Origin: Candidatus Margulisiibacteriota bacterium
Lineage (GTDB): Bacteria > Margulisbacteria > WOR-1 > JAKLHX01 > JBAZKV01
Direction: 5' to 3'
Assembly: GCA_041650635.1 (NCBI GenBank)
Contig: JBAZKV010000004.1
Location: 1 to 64,000 of the forward strand
Length of the DNA stretch: 64,000 bases
Shown here: piece by piece, positions 39,736 to 46,964 of the stretch
Layout of the letters: the number at the start of each line of letters is the position of its first letter
How positions within the stretch are numbered: position 1 is the first letter of the stretch
Translations under genes and position numbers: made by a program
The notes under the pieces: model-generated
What the model saw: only the letters and a program-made list of their open reading frames with translations
Databases searched by the model: none
Told to the model about the DNA's origin: nothing

Positions 39736-40242
39736 TACGCGGTAAACAGGCTTACTCAAGATTTTCTGGATAAACACCCAAAACTGTACAGCATGTTCGG
39801 TTCCTGTTATTTTATGCTTTGCGGCACCACTCCCCACTCTTATGATCTCTTCCGCAGAACGATTTTCTATGGCGAAAAAGAGACTGCCGCATTTGCAGCT
39901 GCTGACACAGACACAAGAAGAATAACGGCCATCATAGTGTTCAACCAATTCGGCAAAGAAAATGACTCCATCTTTATGCACATCATTCCAGTTGAGGGGG
40001 CGCCTTTGGACGCTAACGGGATGTCGGAAGTCTTGAAGCAGATAATTAGTGAAGCGGTAAAGAAATTCGATCTTAATCGCATCTACTCGAATGTGATGGA
40101 TGTCGAGGATTTTGCGAAAAAGGCGCTTGAAAAAACGGGGTTTTGCATTGAGGCCGAAATGAAGGAACAGATATTCTTTAAAGGGCAGCTCAGGTCCGTG
40201 CTTGTATATGTTTTTTCCCCAAAAGGGCAGGACAATGCTTGA
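39733..40242 (+). CDS. GNAT-family N-acetyltransferase
   Basis: 169-residue protein of the GNAT fold. The middle strand and helix region (IFMHIIPVEGAPLDANGMSEVLKQIISEAVKKFDLNRIYSNVMD) and the LEKTGFCIEAEMKEQIFFKG end match the acetyl-CoA-binding core and C-terminal strand of this family, but the substrate cannot be told. The start at 39733 is preferred because a TATAAT box stands 6 nt upstream and the residues before it look non-coding. It overlaps the next acetyltransferase gene by 8 bp. It diverges from enolase. Confidence 0.7.
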   Translation: MYAVNRLTQDFLDKHPKLYSMFGSCYFMLCGTTPHSYDLFRRTIFYGEKETAAFAAADTDTRRITAIIVFNQFGKENDSIFMHIIPVEGAPLDANGMSEVLKQIISEAVKKFDLNRIYSNVMDVEDFAKKALEKTGFCIEAEMKEQIFFKGQLRSVLVYVFSPKGQDNA

Positions 40243-40792
40243 AAAGATCAAAATTGCCTTGAGAAAGGCCGATCTCGGCGATGTGGAAAGGATCTGCGGC
40301 TGGGCATCGTCGCAGGATTTTGTGGCAAACTTATATGACCTTGAGACTAAAGACCCGAAAAAGCTCAAAGCCAGGGTGATAGCCATGGTGGAAAAAAGCA
40401 CAAGCGATCCTTCGGACGCTATCGTTATGATAGCCGAAACACCGGAAAAGCCGGTCGGGATGATACTGTATTCCAGGATAAACTGGAGAAGCCGGAACCT
40501 GCATGAGTCTACGGTCATTGGAGAAGAGGATTATAAGAACAAGATATATGGGCTCAAATTCATCCATTTAATGCTGGATTTTGCGTTCAATGAACTGGGG
40601 ATGCACAAGATATCGGGGTATGTGTATGATTTTAATGCCAGAATGAGCGCTCTATTGGAGGGTTTTGGCGCGATCAAAGAAGGATATTTTAAGGATTTTG
40701 TGAAAAGAGGGGAGAAAAGGTACGGAGCCACCCTATACGCGTTTTTTGACCGAGACTATCCAAGATTTCTCAAGGCCATTTCAAAATACTGA
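40235..40792 (+). CDS. RimJ/RimL-type GNAT acetyltransferase
   Basis: 185-residue acetyltransferase. IALRKADLGDVERICGWASS is the typical RimJ/RimL opening, VGMILYSRINWRSRNLHESTVIG is the central strand, YGLKFIHLMLDFAFNELGMHKISGYVYDFN is the acetyl-CoA loop and helix, and LLEGFGAIKEGYFKDFVKR is the C-terminal part. Such enzymes acetylate ribosomal protein N-termini, antibiotics or sugar amines. It starts at the ATG at 40235 inside the end of the preceding acetyltransferase gene, so both are made together; they may be distant paralogues. Confidence 0.82.
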   Translation: MLEKIKIALRKADLGDVERICGWASSQDFVANLYDLETKDPKKLKARVIAMVEKSTSDPSDAIVMIAETPEKPVGMILYSRINWRSRNLHESTVIGEEDYKNKIYGLKFIHLMLDFAFNELGMHKISGYVYDFNARMSALLEGFGAIKEGYFKDFVKRGEKRYGATLYAFFDRDYPRFLKAISKY

Positions 40793-40867
40793 TACCAGTT
40801 GGGTGCAAGTTTAATCCCTCTCACTCCGATATATTAATGAGCGAGACAATTCCATTAAGGAGATCAT

Positions 40868-41278
40868 ATGGTTGCCAGCATAACGGCGCAAACTTTTGAT
40901 GTGTTTGACCGCGACAGCAACGGGATCCTTGATGATAACGAGCTCGAGAGATTTTGCAGCACAACGGGACAAAATGCTTCTGCCTGGGATGCCAATCTGA
41001 GCGGGGATGTAAGGAGAGAGGAATTCGAGACGACGCTGCAAATCCGCGACAGCATAAAAAGCAGGCAATCGGGCAATGGCTGGCGCAAATCGGACTTTCA
41101 TGCCATCGATTCAGACCACGACGGGATATTGACCAGGGATGAATGGGAAATGTTCGGGTTGGACCCCAGGCTCTTTGCCAGATATGCCGGAAGCGACAAC
41201 AAGATAACTCACGAAGAGTGGGACAGCCTTATAGAAAGCATAAAAACCCAGAACAGCGGGGGCGGCGGCAAGAAGTAG
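40868..41278 (+). CDS. EF-hand calcium-binding protein (calmodulin-like)
   Basis: 136-residue soluble acidic protein with EF-hand loops: DRDSNGILDDNE (about 13-24), DANLSGDVRREE (about 40-51), DSDHDGILTRDE (about 80-91) and a degenerate fourth (AGSDNKITHEE). Acidic residues occupy positions 1, 3, 5, 9 and 12 of the loops as in canonical EF-hands. It has no signal peptide, so it is a cytoplasmic Ca2+ buffer or sensor. It has a clear AAGGAG site 6 nt before the ATG. The C-terminus is Gly/Lys-rich. Its target is unknown; the convergent neighbour is a phosphatase. Confidence 0.88.
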   Translation: MVASITAQTFDVFDRDSNGILDDNELERFCSTTGQNASAWDANLSGDVRREEFETTLQIRDSIKSRQSGNGWRKSDFHAIDSDHDGILTRDEWEMFGLDPRLFARYAGSDNKITHEEWDSLIESIKTQNSGGGGKK

Positions 41279-41280
41279 GC

Positions 41281-41925
41281 TTAATAGATGTCGCCTCTTA
41301 GCCTTTTCAATATTTTTCCTTCAAGCGGCGTGTAATTGACGAACAAAACCTTCGGGGTATTTGTCTTTTCCTCGATCTGGACCGCGTTTATGCAGCAATT
41401 GTCCTGTTTTATCCTCCAAAAATAGTTAAGCTCTATCCCGAGAAAATGGAACAAAATCGTTCTGTTTATCCCGCCGTGGGCGACTATCAGAACGGTTTTG
41501 CCTTTGTTCTTTGATAGTATGGAATTTATGGCCGAGACCCCCCTTTTTTGAAGCGCCTTAAGAGGCTCAACGCCCGGTATCCTGGCCCTGTCGGGATGTT
41601 TCATCCAGATCTTGTAGATACTCGAGTATTCTTTTTCTATCTCGTCAAACCTCATGCCTTCCCATTTCCCGTAGAACCTTTCTTTAAGTCTGGGGTCCTT
41701 TATGACCGGCTTTTTTTGTGAGCGGGCAACTATGGATGCAGTTACAAAAGACCTGGAGAGGTCCGAACAGTAGACGGAGTCTATCTTTATCTTTGAAAGC
41801 GTTTTTGCAAGCGTTTTCGCTTGTTTTATGCCTTTTCCCGTCAGTTTGCCGTCGCCCTGCCCTTGGTATATCTGGGCCGCGTTGCTGCCGGTTTCCCCGT
41901 GCCTGCATAGTATCAGAGTTGTCAT
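41281..41925 (-). CDS. Histidine phosphatase family protein (phosphoglycerate mutase-like)
   Basis: 214-residue enzyme with the catalytic LILCRHGETGSNAAQIYQGQ at the N-terminus (RHG phosphohistidine), the second-site VYCSDLSRSFVTA, ERFYGKWEGM and the second catalytic His in VLIVAHGGINRTILF. Members include cofactor-dependent phosphoglycerate mutases, alpha-ribazole phosphatases (CobC) and broad phosphatases. B12-dependent enzymes in the window make CobC possible but unproven. The start at 41925 lies 6 nt after a minus-strand TATACT box (41932-41937) without a Shine-Dalgarno. Confidence 0.9.
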   Translation of the reverse strand: MTTLILCRHGETGSNAAQIYQGQGDGKLTGKGIKQAKTLAKTLSKIKIDSVYCSDLSRSFVTASIVARSQKKPVIKDPRLKERFYGKWEGMRFDEIEKEYSSIYKIWMKHPDRARIPGVEPLKALQKRGVSAINSILSKNKGKTVLIVAHGGINRTILFHFLGIELNYFWRIKQDNCCINAVQIEEKTNTPKVLFVNYTPLEGKILKRLRGDIY

Positions 41926-42002
41926 GAGCCCAGTATAACACGCCTTGTCTTTGAGATTTTCCGGGTCTATAATAGTCCCAGCAAAATGAAGGGAGCAAGG
42001 CA

Positions 42003-42428
42003 ATGCCGGCAAAGGCCGCAAAAAAATCTGAAGCAAAAAAACCAAAGAAAGAAAAAATAGCGGGAAAGATCGACCACTATTTTGACAAGATCAAAGTCAT
42101 AACAACTACACTTAAAGCACCCATAAAGGTCGGGGACATTATACACATAAAAGGGCACACAACTGATTTTGTACAGCCCGTGGGCTCCATACAGATAGAA
42201 CATGAAAGCGTGCAAAAGGCAAAGAAGGGGGAAGGGGTTGGGATAAAGGTCAAGGAATTCGTAAGGGACAACGATATCATCTATTTTGCGGACAAAAAGA
42301 GCGCCGATGCACAAAAACCGCAGATCCAGCCCATGCTATTGCAGAAGTCCGCGGCGGTAAAAACATCGGTCCCGCGCACGCCATCCAGGGATGCCGCTTC
42401 CGGCAGGCCCAGATTCCTCAGTTTCTGA
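42003..42428 (+). CDS. Translation-elongation-factor-like beta-barrel protein
   Basis: 141-residue protein. A Lys/Ala-rich N-terminus (about 1-20) is followed by a small beta barrel (KIDHYFDKIKVITTTLKAPIKVGDIIHIKGHTTDF in shorter pieces: GKIDHYFDKIKV, VGDIIHIKGH, IQIEHESVQKAKKGEGVGIKV). This matches the EF-Tu domain-2-like family often annotated as translation elongation factor-like and also found fused to U32 peptidases. The C-terminal 40 residues are Pro/Ser/Arg-rich and probably disordered. It has a -10 TATAAT at 41968-41973 and GGGAG before its ATG. Its end overlaps the end of the convergent orphan gene by 11 bp. Confidence 0.78.
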   Translation: MPAKAAKKSEAKKPKKEKIAGKIDHYFDKIKVITTTLKAPIKVGDIIHIKGHTTDFVQPVGSIQIEHESVQKAKKGEGVGIKVKEFVRDNDIIYFADKKSADAQKPQIQPMLLQKSAAVKTSVPRTPSRDAASGRPRFLSF

Positions 42429-43563
42429 AACCCGGCGGAGGGTAGAGCCTGTAGTGGGGGATATCGCTTGAAAACGGGATAGAGGCTACGCCCAGCCGGG
42501 TTTCAAGTTCTTTCTGTGTCAGAATCCTGCCGGCAGTGTCAATGAAACGGCCCCTTGATACCCCGGTGCCGCTCATCAGTTCATTGAACAGGTTTACGCA
42601 GATACCGTCGGCTTCTTCGAAAAAATCTGCGACTTCCGCGTCATAATCCGGCCCGTATGTTTCGATCAGCAGGTCAATGTCATCCCTTGAACACACAGGG
42701 CTGCTTCCTGCAACGGTGCCGATAAGCCATATGCTCTTGATTCCTTTAAGGATCCTTCCGGCGGCGCGCGACAAAAGAGATGCAAGATTATACCTGAAAA
42801 GCGCGTGAGTGTCGGGGTCCTGCTCTTTCAATCTTTCCGCAGCGGCTTCCCAGTCCTGTCCTCCGCTCCTTCTGTCGCAGCATGAAAGGGCCATCCTCCA
42901 GGCTGGCTCAAGGTCCGGCGGCTGCCCGCTTTCCCTGTCAAACAGCGACAACCTGACTATCAGGTCGGCAAGGAAATCTTCGGCAAAGCCTTTCCTGCTA
43001 GACCAGGCGCCTGAAAGATCGAGATGCCCCAGCCATTTTCTGAACCCGTACTCTCTTGAGAAAAGGCTGGCGTCCATATGAAGGCGTAAATTAGAATTGT
43101 CGGAGCCTATCCGGTATTTGGCCAGGCCAAAAGCTCTGCCGGTATCCTCCGAAGAATAAAAAGTGACAGTTGCCTTAGGCGCCGCAAAGCCGGTCTTAAT
43201 AGATATGTTGACAGGATACTCATTTGCATCAGTGATCACCGAAAAAGAGGAAAACGCTCTTGAGCGCTCGCCAAATTGCACGCCTGACAGATGGGATATC
43301 TGCTCCCCGCCGGGGCCTTGAGCAAGGGCGCCAAAAAACGAAACCAGGCACTCGAAACCGTCAAGCATTGCCAAGCAGCGGGGTCTGTTACCCCGGTCTT
43401 CAAGGCAGGCGCCGATACCTTCCGCTAAGGGAGAAAGACCCCGGACAAAGGCGGACCGGGATCCTATCCAGGAAGAAGCCTCCAGTCCTTTTGCGGAAGC
43501 CTTAAGCAGAAAGTCTGCCCTGGCCAGGCGCTCCTTTAATAAAGAATAGCTAGCTGCCCTCAT
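42418..43563 (-). CDS. Orphan protein: shared novel N-domain plus nucleotidyltransferase motif
   Basis: 381-residue protein of no known family. Residues about 45-210 resemble those of the gene at 60948-62129: GIGACLEDRGNRPRCLAMLDGFECLVSFF versus GLLEAGLARGTKAASLRLSGFDAFTRFL in shorter pieces, and LDLSGAWSSRKGF versus IDLSGVWPSAEDF. The C-terminal part carries LIGTVAGSSPVCSRDDIDLLIE (280-301, spelled here in two parts LIGTVAGSS and SRDDIDLLIE), the G-S-x-D-x-D pattern of pol-beta-like nucleotidyltransferases. It overlaps the upstream orphan gene by 14 bp. Substrate and role are unknown. Confidence 0.6.
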   Translation of the reverse strand: MRAASYSLLKERLARADFLLKASAKGLEASSWIGSRSAFVRGLSPLAEGIGACLEDRGNRPRCLAMLDGFECLVSFFGALAQGPGGEQISHLSGVQFGERSRAFSSFSVITDANEYPVNISIKTGFAAPKATVTFYSSEDTGRAFGLAKYRIGSDNSNLRLHMDASLFSREYGFRKWLGHLDLSGAWSSRKGFAEDFLADLIVRLSLFDRESGQPPDLEPAWRMALSCCDRRSGGQDWEAAAERLKEQDPDTHALFRYNLASLLSRAAGRILKGIKSIWLIGTVAGSSPVCSRDDIDLLIETYGPDYDAEVADFFEEADGICVNLFNELMSGTGVSRGRFIDTAGRILTQKELETRLGVASIPFSSDIPHYRLYPPPGFRN

Positions 43564-44212
43564 AATGCCAGGCCCTTTCCTCTTTCCCCATTTCCATGAT
43601 GGTCACAAGGTCCCACCCGGAACGGAAAGGGGTCAAATAGTTGTCCTGCAAATTGTTCTCCATTATCTTGATCCGCCTGTATCTGTCAGCGATAGTCTCG
43701 GGGGTCGATGCAAAGAACTCGGAGATCCCAAGCTCTACGGCGGTCCCAATGATCGACCTTATTCCCCAATAATTCCATTCCCGGTAAGGATTTTGAGGAC
43801 GCGGCTTAATGTGCCTGAAAGCCGTGCTTGAATGTATCTCGTCAAACTTTAGGGCGGGAACGCCTGTGGAATACGGATCGAATACTTTTAGAGAAAAACG
43901 GCCAAGTGAATAATCGGGAGGCATCAATATGTCCGTATCAAAAGTCCTGAAATCGTGGAACACCGAAGCGATGTCGCTGCCGAACTGGCCGATATCGACC
44001 GGCAGCAGGTCCACGAACGGAAGCGCCAGCCGGAATTCGGGATGCTCCGGTAGTGAAAAACGGGCCGCCGGCCTTGTGCCGTCCGGTCTTTGCCAGCAGA
44101 GAAAAGGCTTTCTTTCTACAGCGGAAAAGACCCTTAATAATACGGCATCGCACTCTCCCCTAGGGAGCAAGCGTTGTGTCGTCGGCGGGTTGATCCTGGG
44201 TGCGCTTGTCAT
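43550..44212 (-). CDS. Orphan protein, partner of the nucleotidyltransferase-like gene
   Basis: 220-residue soluble protein that I do not recognise. It has no signal peptide or membrane helix. Segments rich in aromatic and acidic residues stand out: FVDLLPVDIGQFGSDIASVFHDFRTFDTDILMP, and FDEIHSSTAF, NPYREWNYWGIRS, IMEMGKEERAWHYEG. The pattern alternates helix and strand. It starts 61 bp from a divergent MFS transporter gene and its end overlaps the next orphan gene by 14 bp, so the two orphans are translationally coupled and probably act together. Confidence 0.5.
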   Translation of the reverse strand: MTSAPRINPPTTQRLLPRGECDAVLLRVFSAVERKPFLCWQRPDGTRPAARFSLPEHPEFRLALPFVDLLPVDIGQFGSDIASVFHDFRTFDTDILMPPDYSLGRFSLKVFDPYSTGVPALKFDEIHSSTAFRHIKPRPQNPYREWNYWGIRSIIGTAVELGISEFFASTPETIADRYRRIKIMENNLQDNYLTPFRSGWDLVTIMEMGKEERAWHYEGS

Positions 44213-44273
44213 AAAGTCCCTAAGTGTTTATCGAAAATGAGGTCAATGGATTTCAAGCGCCAAAAAGAGTATC

Positions 44274-45476
44274 ATGAAAAACATGAGGGCATTTGAATCT
44301 TTCAGGTACAAAAACTTCAAGATATTCTGGTCGTTCCAGATATTCAGCCTTGCGGGCACCTGGATGCAGATGGTGGCACAGGGATGGCTTGTGTATGAAA
44401 TTACGGGTTCAAAGCTGCTCCTGGGCGTGCTTAATGCCATCGCAGGGCTTCCCATATTATTCCTTACCCCTTTCGGAGGAGTGATAGCGGACCATGTGAA
44501 CAAAAAAAAGCTCCTCTGGTACACTCAGCTCGTTTTTGCCATGAGCTCATTTCTGGTGGGCTTTTTGATATCGACAGAGCAGATCAGTTTTGCATCTCTT
44601 GCGCTTATAACTTTTGTCGTTGGGCTGGCAAATGCCGTGGATTCGCCGGCAAGGCAGGCATTTGTTGTTGAGCTTACCGAAAAAAAAGCTCTGCCCAATG
44701 CAATAGCGCTTAACTCGATAGCATTTAATGCAGCAAGGATAGTAGGCCCGGCAGCGGCAGGGTTCATAATCGGAGCTTTTGGGATAGAAGACTGCTTTTA
44801 TCTTAACGCAATAACCTTTTTTATAATGATGGCAGGGCTCGTGCTAATTAAGGGCGATTTTTCCCCGGCCACAAAATGGACTTCGGGAATGCTTGAGCCC
44901 TTTTTTGAGGGAGCAAGATACATCTACAGGGATAAAAAAACGCTGTTGTTAATGGTTCTGGTGGCCTTTACCTCAGTGTTTGTTATGCCTTACGCTGTTT
45001 TAATGCCCGTCTTTGCCAAGGACATCCTAAAAGTAGGGCCCCAGGGGCTGGGGCTGCTGATGTCCGCCGGAGGCATGGGGGCACTACTCTCGGCTTTTAT
45101 GCTGGCTCAATACAGTTCACGGATAAACTTCATAAAGTATATTGTGTTCAGCACGATAGTGGTCTCTCTGTCCCTGATAGCCTTTTCTGTGTCGGTATCT
45201 TTCATACTGTCCTGCGCTTTTCTTGCGGTCCTTGGCTGGGGGATAGTTTCGCAGGCCGCCTGTGTAAATACCGTACTTCAAAAAGAGGTCCCCGACCGGA
45301 TGCGCGGAAGAATAATGGGGTTTTATACGCTATCATTCCTGGGGCTGATGCCTATAGGCGGGTTCCAAGCGGGTATAACAGCTCAATACTTTGGAGCCCC
45401 GTTCGCCTTGATGATAGGGGGGCTTTTCAGTCTTATACCTGCCTTTGCCCTGGCGGTCCGCTATGGGAAGGGTTAG
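44274..45476 (+). CDS. MFS transporter (EntS/MFS_3 type exporter)
   Basis: 400-residue inner-membrane transporter with about 12 hydrophobic segments. The opening MRAFESFRYKNFKIFWSFQIFSLAGTWMQMVAQGWLVYE, in shorter pieces FRYKNFKIFW and GTWMQMVAQGWLVYEITGS, is the hallmark of the MFS_3 (EntS-like) family. It continues with the loop GVIADHVNKKKLL and the RMRGRIMGFYTLSFLG of the second half. Members export siderophores, macrolides or other small molecules. It ends 1 nt from the stop of the convergent small membrane protein gene. Substrate unknown. Confidence 0.9.
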   Translation: MKNMRAFESFRYKNFKIFWSFQIFSLAGTWMQMVAQGWLVYEITGSKLLLGVLNAIAGLPILFLTPFGGVIADHVNKKKLLWYTQLVFAMSSFLVGFLISTEQISFASLALITFVVGLANAVDSPARQAFVVELTEKKALPNAIALNSIAFNAARIVGPAAAGFIIGAFGIEDCFYLNAITFFIMMAGLVLIKGDFSPATKWTSGMLEPFFEGARYIYRDKKTLLLMVLVAFTSVFVMPYAVLMPVFAKDILKVGPQGLGLLMSAGGMGALLSAFMLAQYSSRINFIKYIVFSTIVVSLSLIAFSVSVSFILSCAFLAVLGWGIVSQAACVNTVLQKEVPDRMRGRIMGFYTLSFLGLMPIGGFQAGITAQYFGAPFALMIGGLFSLIPAFALAVRYGKG

Positions 45477-45477
45477 C

Positions 45478-45681
45478 CTAAACTTCGGTGTCAGAGCTGC
45501 GTTTTTTCTGAAAAAAGAGCAGGTACAATATCTCCAGAAGTGCCAGGGTATTTATGGTGAGTATGGCTATGAACCAGGCTGTCTGGCCGTTGCGGGCAGC
45601 CTTCCACAAAGCCACGCCCTTCCAGGGAAGCGACCAGCCTATAAGAATGAAGAGCCAAACCTCTTTTGATAATCCTAAGAT
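45478..45681 (-). CDS. DUF5652-like small membrane protein with rare ATC start
   Basis: 67-residue membrane protein: WLFILIGWSLPWKGVALW, KAARNGQTAWFIAILTINTLALLEILYLLFF and a charged tail KKRSSDTEV. The WKG.ALWKAARNGQ...WF...L..NTL...EI.Y pattern matches the DUF5652 family. No ATG, GTG or TTG exists in frame between the upstream stop and the conserved region. An ATC codon at 45681 stands 7 nt after a good AAGGAG and is the best start, so it was missed by simple gene searches. A 28-bp palindrome lies just upstream. Confidence 0.65.
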   Translation of the reverse strand: MLGLSKEVWLFILIGWSLPWKGVALWKAARNGQTAWFIAILTINTLALLEILYLLFFQKKRSSDTEV

Positions 45682-45694
45682 CTTAAGTCTCCTT

Positions 45695-45722
45695 GTAAGG
45701 GCGAATAATTACTCGCCCCGAC
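45695..45722. repeat. 28-bp palindromic element, copy D (intergenic, decayed)
   Basis: 28 bp with arms GTAAGGGC/GCCCCGAC and inner GAATA-AT-TACTC. It is the same length and outline as the intact copies but has three mismatches to perfect symmetry. It is the only copy outside a protein gene and lies just upstream of the DUF5652-like gene's ribosome-binding site. Confidence 0.75.
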
Positions 45723-45739
45723 TATACCAGACCGATAAT

Positions 45740-45895
45740 CTACTTATCCGGGAACATTATCCCGAAACCGATCACGATCAACAGAATGGCCCAGAGATAT
45801 CTCCAGATATTTCCTGACAGGATACCCATAGCCTCCAGCAGAAGGATCGCTCCTATCAGCAGAACCAGCCCGCCCCAAAAATATCTTTTGTTCAT
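45740..45895 (-). CDS. DUF5668-type small membrane protein
   Basis: 51-residue protein with two membrane helices (YFWGGLVLLIGAILLLEAMG and YLWAILLIVIGFGIMF), separated by SGNIWR. This is the LiaF/DUF5668 transmembrane module, often found in envelope-stress membrane proteins. It has a strong AGGAGG ribosome-binding site 5 nt before the ATG. It is co-directional with the DUF5652-like gene 58 bp downstream, and both small membrane proteins may form a unit. Function unknown. Confidence 0.82.
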   Translation of the reverse strand: MNKRYFWGGLVLLIGAILLLEAMGILSGNIWRYLWAILLIVIGFGIMFPDK

Positions 45896-45949
45896 ATAGA
45901 CCTCCTGTTGAGCAAATATTGTATCTCAGCCGCAAATGCCTGTAAAGCC

Positions 45950-46681
45950 TCAGCGGGAAAGTCCGACTATCTCTTTGCGCAATATCTGCGTAAAGTCCCG
46001 GTAAACTTCATAGGCCGGTCTTTCCGACTTTTTTTCGGCAAAGGAGGAAGGATCGATAAGCTTTCCGAAAGAAACGCTGATAGGGTGCTTTTTGGGGATT
46101 ACGGTGCCTCTTGGAAGAGCTTCGTGGGCTCCTTTAACATATGCGGGGACAACTGGGATGCCGGTCTCTACGGAAAGGGCTCCAACACCCACCTTGAAAG
46201 GCAGGAGTTTGCCGTCCCAGCTTCTTTGACCTTCCGGAGCAATATAGACTATCTTTCCGTATTTTAAGACCCTTGCCGCCATGGAAAGGGCCTGCCAGAA
46301 ATTGCCGTCAAGTTCTACCGAAAAAGAGTCTATCAGTGCTTTTATGGCCATTTTTATGGGAAAGATCCTGTCAAAGAAAGAAGTGTACATGACCACTACA
46401 TCTTTTCTTAATTCCTTCGGCAGGGACAGATATATTGCAGGGAAATCGAGCGAACTGGAGTGATTAGAAGCGATTATGAAAGGAGCCCGGTCCGGGAGGT
46501 TCTCTATCCCAATCCCTTTGAGGCCAAAGTCCCTCTTTGCCACTTTTCCCAGGTAGCCGTGGATGCGCGGCCTAAGCGATGAGCCGAATCCTGCAAGGTG
46601 TTTTTCGAAATCCTTGGGCAGCGGCTCATCCAGCTTTAGCAGCCTGCGCCAGTGCGAAGAAGTGTCTTGAGAGGTCCCCAT
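45950..46681 (-). CDS. PlsC-family 1-acyl-glycerol-3-phosphate acyltransferase
   Basis: 243-residue acyltransferase. The catalytic NHSSSLDFPAIYLSLP (NHx4D) and the substrate motif PEGQRSWDGKLLPFKVGVG are present, and VPAYVKGAHEALPRG follows. The family transfers fatty acyl chains to lysophosphatidate or similar acceptors at the membrane. It starts 3 nt after an acyl carrier protein gene that itself follows an acyl-ligase gene, so the three form an acyl-activation and transfer operon in which the ACP presumably carries the chain to this enzyme. Confidence 0.9.
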   Translation of the reverse strand: MGTSQDTSSHWRRLLKLDEPLPKDFEKHLAGFGSSLRPRIHGYLGKVAKRDFGLKGIGIENLPDRAPFIIASNHSSSLDFPAIYLSLPKELRKDVVVMYTSFFDRIFPIKMAIKALIDSFSVELDGNFWQALSMAARVLKYGKIVYIAPEGQRSWDGKLLPFKVGVGALSVETGIPVVPAYVKGAHEALPRGTVIPKKHPISVSFGKLIDPSSFAEKKSERPAYEVYRDFTQILRKEIVGLSR

Positions 46682-46684
46682 GAC

Positions 46685-46921
46685 CTACTTGATCTGTTCT
46701 TTTGCTATGGCGATTATGTCGTTAAGGGTCTTGATCTTGATCAGCTTTTGTTCCGGTATATCGATATGATACTTGTTATCGAGCGCCGCAAAGATCTCCA
46801 CCCCGAGCAGGGAGTCTACCCCCAGGTCCTTGAACAGGTCGGCGTTCGGGTCTATCTTATCTTCCGGTATCTTGACCACTTTGGAAACAAGCCCTTTGAT
46901 CTCCTTTTCGATGTCGCTCAT
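46685..46921 (-). CDS. Acyl carrier protein
   Basis: 78-residue acidic carrier with the phosphopantetheine-site motif DLGVDSLLGVEIFAALD (Ser near residue 37). The four-helix ACP pattern is complete (MSDIEKEIKGLVSKVVKIPEDKI at the start, KTLNDIIAIAKEQIK at the end). It stands between an AMP-dependent acyl ligase and a PlsC acyltransferase, not in the fatty-acid synthesis cluster, so it is probably a dedicated carrier for this small pathway. The ribosome-binding site is AAGGAGG. Confidence 0.95.
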   Translation of the reverse strand: MSDIEKEIKGLVSKVVKIPEDKIDPNADLFKDLGVDSLLGVEIFAALDNKYHIDIPEQKLIKIKTLNDIIAIAKEQIK

Positions 46922-46964
46922 AAGGCCTCCTTTTGAGATGCCCCAAGCGGCACCCCGTACTTTC

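Noticed and set aside
45744..45935. 63-residue minus-strand frame over the small membrane-protein region
   Set aside because: A different frame (45740-45895) encodes a DUF5668-like two-helix protein with a strong ribosome-binding site; this one has no family features.
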